A stretch of DNA of 11,588 nucleotides from Svornostia sp051306365 (GTDB taxonomy: Bacteria > Actinomycetota > Thermoleophilia > Solirubrobacterales > Solirubrobacteraceae). The stretch covers positions 1-11,588 of the forward strand of contig JBPPNC010000211.1 of the NCBI GenBank assembly GCA_051306365.1, given 5' to 3'. The position numbers were made by a program, and so were the translations under genes. A model generated the notes under the pieces. That model saw only the letters and a program-made list of their open reading frames with translations. It searched no databases and was not told the origin of the DNA. Below, in pieces: positions 5,586 through 11,588 of the stretch (its first letter is position 1; every line of letters starts with the position of its first letter).

Positions 5586-7043
5586 TCAGCAGCGCCCGTA
5601 GGCGACGAACGGGCCCTCGGCGGCGATCTCGACGAAGCCCTCCGGGATCTCGCGATTCGTCGCACGGGGGACGCCGTCGGCCTCGCCGTAACGCTGGCGG
5701 GGCTTGCGTTCGCGACGGTCGACGAAGATCGCCGCCCCACGGCCCGGAGTGGCAATCGCGCGCGTCGTCACCTGATCCTCATCCACGTCGAGCACCCACC
5801 GCGTGTCGGGCACGAGCCGGTAGGTGGGAAACGTGATCGGCCCGCACGCGCGGGCCCGGCGGACCTTCGGGTCGTCGAGCAGTCGCACGAGGTCGGCGTG
5901 CGTGTCGTTGACGAACCGCAGCTCCCCGGAGAGCGTGCCGAAACTCGGCAGCTTCCAGGCGAAGAACGCGACGCCGACGACCCCCGCGACGATCGCGCCG
6001 CGCCGCCACATCGGGAGCCAGCGGTCGTCGGCCGCCAGGCTGGTGAAGCCCGCGACCGCATACCCGGCGAAGACGGCCAGTCCGACGGCGGGGACGGTGA
6101 GGTAGCGCGGCAGCAGCGACAGGCCGGCGATCCCCGCGCCGAAGAACGTGACCGCCCCGGTGAGGACCAGCGCGAGCGGGACGGCCATGGCGCGCCACCC
6201 GTAGCGACGCACCGCGAGCACGGCTCCGATCACGCCCGCCAGGGCGACGGGGGCGCGGGCGACGTCGAACACGTAGACGACGAACAGCCGGGGCGCCTTG
6301 ACGATCCCGCGGTCGCGGTCCAGCGCCTCGGCGAGCTCGCTCGTGGAGGTCAGCGAGTGGAGCGGATCGCCGGTGACCAGGAGGTCGGAGAGGAGCCAGA
6401 GGACGGGGGCGAGGACGACGAGCCCCGCGAGCGCGGCCAATTCCCCCGGGGTGTGCGCATTCTGGTTCCCCTCCCGAACCGCAATGCTCACACCCCCCGG
6501 CCCGAACGCCCGCCACAGCCACAGCAGCCCCGCGAGCACCCAGGCCTCCGGGCGCAGCAGGCCGGCGAGGACCAACAGCACCATCGGCGTCCAGCGGCGG
6601 CCGCGCACCTCCGAGGCCGCTGCCCACGCGACCAGCGCCAGGAACGGCACGTCGACGTACGCCCGCACCGCGTAGAGGAGGAACGCGAAGCTCGACCCCA
6701 CGAACAATGCCGCGAGCGCGGCCGGCCACACACCGAACAGGTCGCGTGCGAGCCGCCACACCCCGCAGACGAGCGCCACCAGCGACAGCAGGCCCGCGAG
6801 CACCAGCAGCCGGTCGGCGAACTCCCCCACGAGCCCGAACACGGCAGCGACCGCCACATACAGCGGGTGCTGGGTCGGCGCGGCGTAGACCTCGAACGAC
6901 GGCGACATCCCGTCCAGCAGCTCACGGCCCCAGACCAGGTGCCAGTACGCGTCATACGCCGGGTAGGTCGGGACGAGGACCCACCAGAGGACCGCGGCGA
7001 GCGCCAGCCCGCCCGCCGCCGCGAGTTCAGCTCGCCGCGGCAT
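5586..7043 (-). CDS. GT-C fold membrane glycosyltransferase (PMT/ArnT-like, GT39/83-type)
   Basis: Polytopic membrane protein of 485 residues, predicted to transfer a sugar from a polyprenyl-phosphate donor on the outer face of the membrane. After the first helix (7-25), the first outer loop has the acidic GT-C segment YPAYDAYWHLVWGRELLDG (27-45) and PTQHPLYVAVAA (56-67). About ten more hydrophobic segments follow, including one around RAYVDVPFLALVAW and another beginning LLRPEAWVLAG (162-172). The last ~110 residues (375-485) are soluble and probably extracytoplasmic. ATG 7043 overlaps the end of the ligase gene by 17 bp, implying translational coupling. Residues 184-200 (GVSIAVREGNQNAHTPG) are encoded by a palindromic insertion described separately; without it the helices would be joined by a short GPGEL turn. 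Sugar and acceptor are unknown. Confidence 0.85.
   Translation of the reverse strand: MPRRAELAAAGGLALAAVLWWVLVPTYPAYDAYWHLVWGRELLDGMSPSFEVYAAPTQHPLYVAVAAVFGLVGEFADRLLVLAGLLSLVALVCGVWRLARDLFGVWPAALAALFVGSSFAFLLYAVRAYVDVPFLALVAWAAASEVRGRRWTPMVLLVLAGLLRPEAWVLAGLLWLWRAFGPGGVSIAVREGNQNAHTPGELAALAGLVVLAPVLWLLSDLLVTGDPLHSLTSTSELAEALDRDRGIVKAPRLFVVYVFDVARAPVALAGVIGAVLAVRRYGWRAMAVPLALVLTGAVTFFGAGIAGLSLLPRYLTVPAVGLAVFAGYAVAGFTSLAADDRWLPMWRRGAIVAGVVGVAFFAWKLPSFGTLSGELRFVNDTHADLVRLLDDPKVRRARACGPITFPTYRLVPDTRWVLDVDEDQVTTRAIATPGRGAAIFVDRRERKPRQRYGEADGVPRATNREIPEGFVEIAAEGPFVAYGRC
6443..6500. repeat. In-frame imperfect palindrome flanked by 7-bp direct repeats (REP/MITE-like)
   Basis: Left arm GTGTGCGCATTCTGGTTC (6451-6468), loop CCCTCCC (6469-6475), right arm GAACCGCAATGCTCACAC (6476-6493). 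The arms pair at 15 of 18 positions plus one G-U, and GGG/CCC extends them three more pairs (6448-6450 with 6494-6496). CCCCCGG occurs at 6443-6449 and again at 6494-6500, directly repeated. Element plus one repeat copy is 51 bp, or 17 codons, and keeps the GT-C frame open. Codons inside (ATT, GTT, AAT, CAG, plus GAA and TTG just after) contrast with the surrounding C/G-ending codons. No transposase is nearby. I read it as an inserted, non-autonomous palindromic element; a fortuitous hairpin is unlikely given arm length and AT content. Confidence 0.7.
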
Positions 7044-8580
7044 CGGCGAACCACGACTCCGGCTCGTCGTCGGCGGCAGCCGGGGCGGGGACGTCGCCGC
7101 CGCGCGCCAGCGCCACGCCGGCCCCGAGCAGCGCCCACATCAAGGGGTCCTCGAGGAACGCGGCGTAGAGCAGCGTGTGCACGATGAGCGCGACGAACGC
7201 GGCCGCGATGCCCGCGCGGGCCACGAGGACCGCAGGCCCCGGGCTCCCGGCGATGCCGCGCAGCAGCCGCGCGAGCGCGGCGACGAGCAGCGCGAGGTAG
7301 AGCGCCAGCCCGATGATGCCCTGCTCCGCGCCCACGGTCACCGGGATCGTGTGCGACGCCGCCGTGGCCCGGGTGTCACTCGCCTTCTCCTGCACGCGGT
7401 ACTCGCGGCGAAACGCGCCCGAGCCCCAGCCCTGGACCGGCCGCTCGCCGGCGAGCTGGACGCCGCCCTCGATGAGGTCGTAGCGCCCGCTCGTCGCGTC
7501 GCTGACCGAGTCGCTGTCGCCCAGCTCCAGGCGCAGCGCGCCCGAGCCGAGCACGACCACCGCGGCGCCCGCGGCCACGACGCCCGCCACCGCGAGCGCG
7601 GCGCGCTTCCAGCTCCAGCGCAGCCCGCCGAGCACCGCAAGGCCGGCCAGCAGCGCGGCGAACGACGACTGCGAGAACGTCACGACCAGCCCCGCCCACA
7701 GCACCGCGAGGACCAGGACGGCGCCGACTGCGTCGCGCACCGACCGCGCCCACAGCAGCGCGGCGGCGACGAGCAGCATCACGATCGCCAGGAAGCGGCC
7801 GTAGATGTTCGGGTCGAAGAACAGCGAGCTGACGCGGAAGTACGACGCGAACTCGTTCGCGTTGATGACCTTCGGGTTCAGCAGGACCTGGCGCGCGGCG
7901 TACTCGTAGAAGCCGACGCCGACGAACACGAGCGCCAGGCCGGCGAGGATCGCCAGGCAGCCGGCGAGCACCTTCGGCGTCCAGCGCACCCGCTGCAGCA
8001 GCGCGAAGAGCACCGCGAACGGGACGTAGAAGAAGACGAGCTGCTGCAGCGCGCGGTCGAAGTCGCTCGAGTACGACGCCTGCAGCGCGTAGAGGACGAC
8101 CGTGCCGCCCAGGATCCACTCGAGCCACCCCGGCGCCTGCTCTTCGCGGGCACGGCCGCGAAGCCGCGGAATCGCGTACGCGAGCGCGCCCGCGCCGATG
8201 ACGAGATACAGCGGCACGAGCAGGTTCGCGGTGTCGCCGCCCGCCTCGATCGGCACGCGGAACGGCAGCGTGAACGCCACGGCCAGCGGCAGCAGCATCG
8301 GCCGGCGGTCGATGAGCCGTGCCCCGAGCAGCAGGCCGGCCGCGCCGGCGCCCAGCGCGGCGGCGAGCAGCGCGGGGCGGTCCCGCAGCTCCTCGACCTG
8401 CGGCGAGGTCCACACGTGCCCGGTCAGCAGCGCGGCGGCCAGGCCGAGGGCGCCGAGGACGGCGAGCGCCCGCAGCCTGGGCCCGGGCCCGCAGATCGCG
8501 GCGGCGGCGCAGACCGCGGCGACGATCACGCCGAGGGTCTGGGCGACGTCGCCGAACGTGGAGATCGCGAGCGTCGTCAT
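7027..8580 (-). CDS. O-antigen ligase/polymerase-like membrane protein (Wzy_C family)
   Basis: Polytopic protein of 517 residues with about 11-12 hydrophobic segments, related to WaaL ligases and Wzy polymerases that join undecaprenyl-linked glycans outside the membrane. Counting from ATG 8580: a FFDPNIYGRFL segment (254-264) typical of the family; a helix with TFSQSSFAALLAGL (301-314), the usual 'SrsG..a' position of Wzy_C; then a large outer loop with SGRYDLIEGGVQLAGERPVQGWGSG (364-388), and SHTIPVTVGAEQGIIG with His410. The last 25 residues are Ala/Asp/Pro-rich. The frame is open to ATG 8598, but ATG 8580 forms an ATGA overlap with the stop of the upstream gene and is preferred. Ligase and polymerase cannot be told apart from sequence. 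The downstream GT-C gene overlaps its end by 17 bp. Confidence 0.87.
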   Translation of the reverse strand: MTTLAISTFGDVAQTLGVIVAAVCAAAAICGPGPRLRALAVLGALGLAAALLTGHVWTSPQVEELRDRPALLAAALGAGAAGLLLGARLIDRRPMLLPLAVAFTLPFRVPIEAGGDTANLLVPLYLVIGAGALAYAIPRLRGRAREEQAPGWLEWILGGTVVLYALQASYSSDFDRALQQLVFFYVPFAVLFALLQRVRWTPKVLAGCLAILAGLALVFVGVGFYEYAARQVLLNPKVINANEFASYFRVSSLFFDPNIYGRFLAIVMLLVAAALLWARSVRDAVGAVLVLAVLWAGLVVTFSQSSFAALLAGLAVLGGLRWSWKRAALAVAGVVAAGAAVVVLGSGALRLELGDSDSVSDATSGRYDLIEGGVQLAGERPVQGWGSGAFRREYRVQEKASDTRATAASHTIPVTVGAEQGIIGLALYLALLVAALARLLRGIAGSPGPAVLVARAGIAAAFVALIVHTLLYAAFLEDPLMWALLGAGVALARGGDVPAPAAADDEPESWFADAAAS

Positions 8581-10385
8581 CGGTTGAGCAGCACCCATAT
8601 GCGGCGGATGAGCGCCTGCAGGTCGGCGTCGGAGGACAGCCTGCTCGGCAGCTGCGGCAGGCCGGTCCGGATGACGAGGCCCTTGTTCAGGCGGCTCGCG
8701 ATGATGACGTCACGCTCGCCGTCGGCGGTCGTGCCCAGCGCGACGACGCGCGAGGCCGGGCCGAGCGAACGCGTGGCCTCGTAGGCATCGAACCCGTCGA
8801 ACTGGCCGTCGGTGCCCTCGAACAGGCGCAGCGGGTCCTCCGCCACCACGATCGATGTCCCCGCCACCCGGTCGACCGGCGCGAGCTGTGCGCCGAACAG
8901 GTCCCGCGGCGCGGCCGTCGTCGGGTCCAGCGCGCGGCGCGGCGTCACGCGCACCTCGCGGCGCAGCGACTCGACGCCCACGTTGAACAGCCGCCCGCCA
9001 CGGGTGACCCACCGGCGCAGGCGGCGCTGCAGCCCCGCGTCCATCCACTGCGTGTCGCCGGCGAGGATCACGCCGGTGTGGTCGCCGAGCTGCGGGCCCA
9101 CGCCGCGGGCGAGCGCCAGGTCGGTCGTGATGTCGTAGCGGCGGCCCTGGCGGTCGAGCTCGACGAGCAGCGGGCCGGTGGTGTCCTCGATCCCGGCGGG
9201 CAGGTTGCTGCCGTCGTAGATCCGCGCGGTGCGGACTGGCAGCCCGCCGGAGAGGGTGTCGGGCCAGCCGTCGCCGTCGTCATCCACACGGTTGCGGCCC
9301 TGCCACGTCGTGGCCGGCAGGACCACGAGCACCTTCTCCTTCTGCACGGCCTGGACGGGGAAGGGCACCGTCGCGCGGCGCGTGGCCGTGCGCAGCTCGA
9401 AGAGGTAGAGCCCGGACTTGCCACCGGGAGCACGGACGCGCACGAGCGGTCGCGTGCCGCTGCCGTTCGCCCGCCGCGGCTGGCCGACGCGCCGGATCTG
9501 CCACGTGTACCGCTCGCCGCCGGCGATGACGCCGAACTCCGCCTGCGAGGCCGACTCCACCGGCACCGTCGGCGGCTGGGCGTTGAGGTAGCGGATGCTG
9601 ATGCCGCCGCGGCCGCTCAGCTCCCTGCCGTACGCGGGCTTCGGCGGCAGCTTGGCCGGTGACGTCCCGATGTTGCCGGCCCGGTCGCGCGTCTCGGCCG
9701 CGACGAGGTAGGTGCCCTGTGACGCGCGGCGGCCGTCGATCGTGCCGTCCCACTCCCACGTCGTGACGCCCTTCGCGACGGACTGCGCGAGCACCTCGCG
9801 CGCCGGCGTGACGTCCGTGCGATAGACCAGGACCCGGCCTCGGCGTCCGGGCAGGAACAGCCGCACGCGCGCGGGCTCGCCTTCGCGGTTGGGCAGCAGC
9901 TCGGGCCGCGGCAGCGTGGACTGCTCCGGCCCGATGCTCAGCACCTTCGGCTTCGGCGGGGTGGTGTCGAGCTCGATGTTGCGCGGAAGGACGACGGACC
10001 GCCCCTGGCGGCGCAGGCCGACCCGCACCCGGTACGTACCGTCGGGCGCCTTCGCACCCTCATCGTCGCGGCCGTCCCACGCCAGTCGCAGCTGCGTGTA
10101 GGCGTCCAGCGGCTGGTTGCGTGCCAGGCGGCGGATCGACTGGCCGTCATGGTCCTCCACGGTCACCGTGACGTCGTCGGGCTCCTTCAGGAGGAACCCG
10201 ATGCGCGCACGGTCGAACCGGCCGTCCTGGTTCGGGCTGAAGAACGGCGTGGCGCGCACCTGGCCGAGCACGCCCGGCTCGCGCTTGAGACGCTGCGTGA
10301 TGAAGAACGCGGCGAACGTCGCCACCACGAGCGCGGCGAAGGCGATGCCGGCGATCATCGCCACCGGCGAGCGGCGTTCAGTCAC
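8577..10385 (-). CDS. Membrane-anchored protein: FlgD-like Ig repeats plus N,N-dimethylformamidase-like C-terminal domain
   Basis: Protein of 602 residues. One N-terminal membrane helix (8-30, AMIAGIAFAALVVATFAAFF) followed by QRLKR suggests a signal anchor with the rest outside the cell. Residues 44-145 form a FlgD/CHU_C-like Ig module: FFSPNQDGRFD, then LAWDGRDDEG and APDGTYRVRV. A second copy lies at 170-245 (TTWEWDGTIDG, SQGTYLVAAETRDRAGN). Residues 255-345 are a further beta-rich stretch. Residues 349-602 resemble the beta-subunit C-terminal domain of N,N-dimethylformamidase (class-I-amidotransferase-like fold): KVLVVLPATTWQGRNR, then GVILAGDTQWMDAGLQRRLRRW and GGRLFNVG. VDDDGDGWPD (367-376) looks like a Ca2+-binding loop. 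No enzymatic activity can be assigned. GTG 10385 overlaps the phosphatase stop (GTGA); ATG 10358 is a possible alternative start. Confidence 0.72.
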   Translation of the reverse strand: MTERRSPVAMIAGIAFAALVVATFAAFFITQRLKREPGVLGQVRATPFFSPNQDGRFDRARIGFLLKEPDDVTVTVEDHDGQSIRRLARNQPLDAYTQLRLAWDGRDDEGAKAPDGTYRVRVGLRRQGRSVVLPRNIELDTTPPKPKVLSIGPEQSTLPRPELLPNREGEPARVRLFLPGRRGRVLVYRTDVTPAREVLAQSVAKGVTTWEWDGTIDGRRASQGTYLVAAETRDRAGNIGTSPAKLPPKPAYGRELSGRGGISIRYLNAQPPTVPVESASQAEFGVIAGGERYTWQIRRVGQPRRANGSGTRPLVRVRAPGGKSGLYLFELRTATRRATVPFPVQAVQKEKVLVVLPATTWQGRNRVDDDGDGWPDTLSGGLPVRTARIYDGSNLPAGIEDTTGPLLVELDRQGRRYDITTDLALARGVGPQLGDHTGVILAGDTQWMDAGLQRRLRRWVTRGGRLFNVGVESLRREVRVTPRRALDPTTAAPRDLFGAQLAPVDRVAGTSIVVAEDPLRLFEGTDGQFDGFDAYEATRSLGPASRVVALGTTADGERDVIIASRLNKGLVIRTGLPQLPSRLSSDADLQALIRRIWVLLNR

Positions 10386-10939
10386 AGGCGGTGCACGGTC
10401 CCGTTGCCCACCTGCGCGAGTTCGGCGTCCTCGCCGACACCCCTGCCCAGCGCGCGTTGTGCAACGCGAATCACACCGCCGTGGCAGACCACGAGTGCCG
10501 GGACGACGGCCGCGCGGATCTCCGTGAGCGCCTCGACCACCCGATCGGTCTGCTCGGCGAGGGACTCGCCGCCGGGGAAGCGAAACGCCAGGTCGCCGGC
10601 GGCCCAGCGCTCGAGCTCACCGGGCGCTTCGAGGAAGATCGCGGCGTACGAGCGGCCCGCCCAGTCGCCGACGTCGATCTCGCGCAGCCGGTCGTCAAGC
10701 TGCACGGGCAGCCCGATGACCTCCGCCACGATCTCGGCGGTCTCGGCCGCGCGCAGCAGCGGGCTGGCCCACACCGCCGCGATCGGCTCGTCGCGCAGCA
10801 GCCGCGCGAGGCCGGCGGCCTGCTCGCGCCCCCGCGCGTTCAGCGGCGGGTTGCGGCTGCCCTGGAAGCGGCGCGCCGCGTTGTCGGCCGTCTCGCCGTG
10901 GCGCGCCAGCAGCAGCGGGCGCTCATCAGCACTCGGCAT
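10382..10939 (-). CDS. Histidine phosphatase (phosphoglycerate-mutase-like)
   Basis: Soluble cytoplasmic enzyme of 185 residues, slightly shorter than the usual 190-220. The RHG motif is at 13-15 (LLARHGETADN), with His14 the phospho-acceptor. Other active-site residues are in place: Arg63 in ASPLLRAAETAEI, Glu87 in LREIDVGDW and His153 in VVCHGGVIR. The REIDVGDWAGRSY and FPGGES segments are typical of the CobC/GpmB/acid-phosphatase-like branch rather than true dPGM. The substrate is not predictable; phosphosugars are plausible from context. It sits 4 nt after the LytR_C gene, and its TGA overlaps the GTG of the Ig-repeat gene. It ends soon after the second catalytic His region, so the C-terminal helix is short. 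Confidence 0.9.
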   Translation of the reverse strand: MPSADERPLLLARHGETADNAARRFQGSRNPPLNARGREQAAGLARLLRDEPIAAVWASPLLRAAETAEIVAEVIGLPVQLDDRLREIDVGDWAGRSYAAIFLEAPGELERWAAGDLAFRFPGGESLAEQTDRVVEALTEIRAAVVPALVVCHGGVIRVAQRALGRGVGEDAELAQVGNGTVHRL

Positions 10940-10943
10940 GAAC

Positions 10944-11585
10944 CTACGGCAGGTCGGTGCGGTCAGCGCCGACGATCACGACGACGTCGGCGTCCTCGCC
11001 GGCGGTGACGGCGTCGCTGGGGTCGAGCGGCTGGACCGCGTCCTCCCCGACACCGATCTGCTGGGCGACCTTCAGCGCATCGCCGCGGCTGCCCTCGCGG
11101 AAGCTCACGATCGTGGCGGAGCGCGACTGGTCGGGCGAGTTCGTGACCGTGCCGCGGATGTATCCCGCCTGCTCGACCTGCTGGGCGATCTCCGCCGCGA
11201 GCCCTGTCACGGTGGTGCCGTTCAGCACCGCGACGTTGACGCTCGACGGCGAGTTTCCGCCCGAGCCCGTGGTGCTCGTGCGGGTCGACTCCTCGGAGCC
11301 GGAGCCGGCCGCCGGCTCGGGGGTCGTCGCCGGAGCGGTGGTGGAGGGCGCGGGCGCGTCGTCGCCGCCCAGGAGCTGCATGGCCCCGAACCCGACGACC
11401 ACCACGCCGAGGACGACGCCGGCCACGATGCCGAGCACCTTGCCGGTGGAGCGGCCGCCGCCCTCGTCCGCGCGGCGGGCCGGCCCGCGTGGGGGCGGCC
11501 CGGCGACGGGCGTGGCGGCGCGCGCGGGGCGCGGCGCGGTGGTGCGAACGGGCTGGACGGGGCCGGTGTCACCCGTGTCCTGCAC
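10944..11585 (-). CDS. LytR C-terminal-domain (LytR_C) membrane protein, possibly 5'-truncated by window edge
   Basis: From GTG 11585 the protein has 213 residues. It begins with a Pro/Arg-rich, positively charged cytoplasmic tail (1-48), then one membrane helix (49-72, KVLGIVAGVVLGVVVVGFGAMQLL) and a Thr/Pro/Ser/Gly-rich linker outside (75-114). A LytR_C domain fills about 115-208: VNVAVLNGTTVTGLA at its start, GYIRGTVTN, and ADVVVIVG at the end. LytR_C domains accompany LytR-CpsA-Psr wall-polymer ligases or stand alone; no LCP catalytic domain is present here, so it is probably a wall-binding or accessory protein. The frame is still open at the right edge (three more bases), so the true start may lie outside. 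It is the first visible gene of the minus-strand operon, 4 nt before the histidine phosphatase. Confidence 0.82.
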   Translation of the reverse strand: MQDTGDTGPVQPVRTTAPRPARAATPVAGPPPRGPARRADEGGGRSTGKVLGIVAGVVLGVVVVGFGAMQLLGGDDAPAPSTTAPATTPEPAAGSGSEESTRTSTTGSGGNSPSSVNVAVLNGTTVTGLAAEIAQQVEQAGYIRGTVTNSPDQSRSATIVSFREGSRGDALKVAQQIGVGEDAVQPLDPSDAVTAGEDADVVVIVGADRTDLP

Positions 11586-11588
11586 GGC

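Noticed and set aside
5250..7187. Plus-strand open frame of 645 codons
   Set aside because: It runs through the methyltransferase gene and antisense to the GT-C gene. Composition is Arg/Pro/Gln-rich with no recognisable fold.
7177..8784. Plus-strand open frame of 535 codons
   Set aside because: Antisense to the ligase gene. Its product is Arg/Asp/Glu/His-rich low-complexity sequence, typical of a shadow frame in GC-rich DNA, with no domain.
8319..9662. Plus-strand open frame of 447 codons
   Set aside because: Arg/Ala-rich shadow opposite the ligase and Ig-repeat genes.
10453..10468. Palindrome CGCGTTG-TG-CAACGCG inside the phosphatase gene
   Set aside because: Seven-bp arms are expected by chance several times in a window of this size. 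Codon use around it is normal and there is no flanking repeat.

Overview
The window is very GC-rich (well over 70% by eye, with G or C at nearly every third codon position). It carries dense, overlapping genes for envelope polysaccharide synthesis. Base composition, GTG starts, four-base stop/start overlaps, a membrane-anchored LytR_C protein and FlgD-type Ig-like repeats point to a high-GC actinobacterium. A soil member of Thermoleophilia (Solirubrobacterales-like) is my best guess, but this is inference, because no rRNA or marker gene is present.

Layout. (1) Bases 1-1873, minus strand: a PadR-family regulator followed 11 nt later by a Wzx-type polysaccharide flippase that runs off the left edge. 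(2) Bases 1928-5584, plus strand: a GT4-like glycosyltransferase, a GNAT acetyltransferase coupled to it by a GTGA overlap, a polysaccharide-deacetylase-like protein and a class I SAM methyltransferase. (3) Bases 5586-11588, minus strand, read from right to left: a LytR_C protein, a histidine phosphatase, a membrane-anchored protein with FlgD-like Ig repeats and a dimethylformamidase-like C-terminal domain, an O-antigen ligase/polymerase-like protein and a GT-C membrane glycosyltransferase. Every junction in block 3 is a 4-bp gap or an overlap, so it reads as one operon. No gene-free stretch exceeds 300 bases; the longest is about 150 bases (3475-3625). I see no tRNA, rRNA, CRISPR array, insertion sequence or integrase.

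How the genes may work together: the GT4-like enzyme would help build a lipid-linked glycan in the cytoplasm, and the acetyltransferase, methyltransferase and deacetylase would modify sugars. The Wzx-like flippase would export the unit. The Wzy/WaaL-like protein and the GT-C enzyme would polymerise, ligate or decorate it outside, and the LytR_C and Ig-repeat proteins may act at the wall. No chain-length regulator (Wzz) or initiating phosphoglycosyltransferase is present in the window.

The most unusual feature is a compact imperfect palindrome at 6448-6496 inside the GT-C gene. It has 18-21-bp arms around a 7-nt loop and is flanked by a perfect 7-bp direct repeat. Its net length is 51 bp (17 codons), and it uses codons unlike the rest of the gene. 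It looks like a small REP/MITE-like palindromic element inserted in frame into a loop of a membrane protein.
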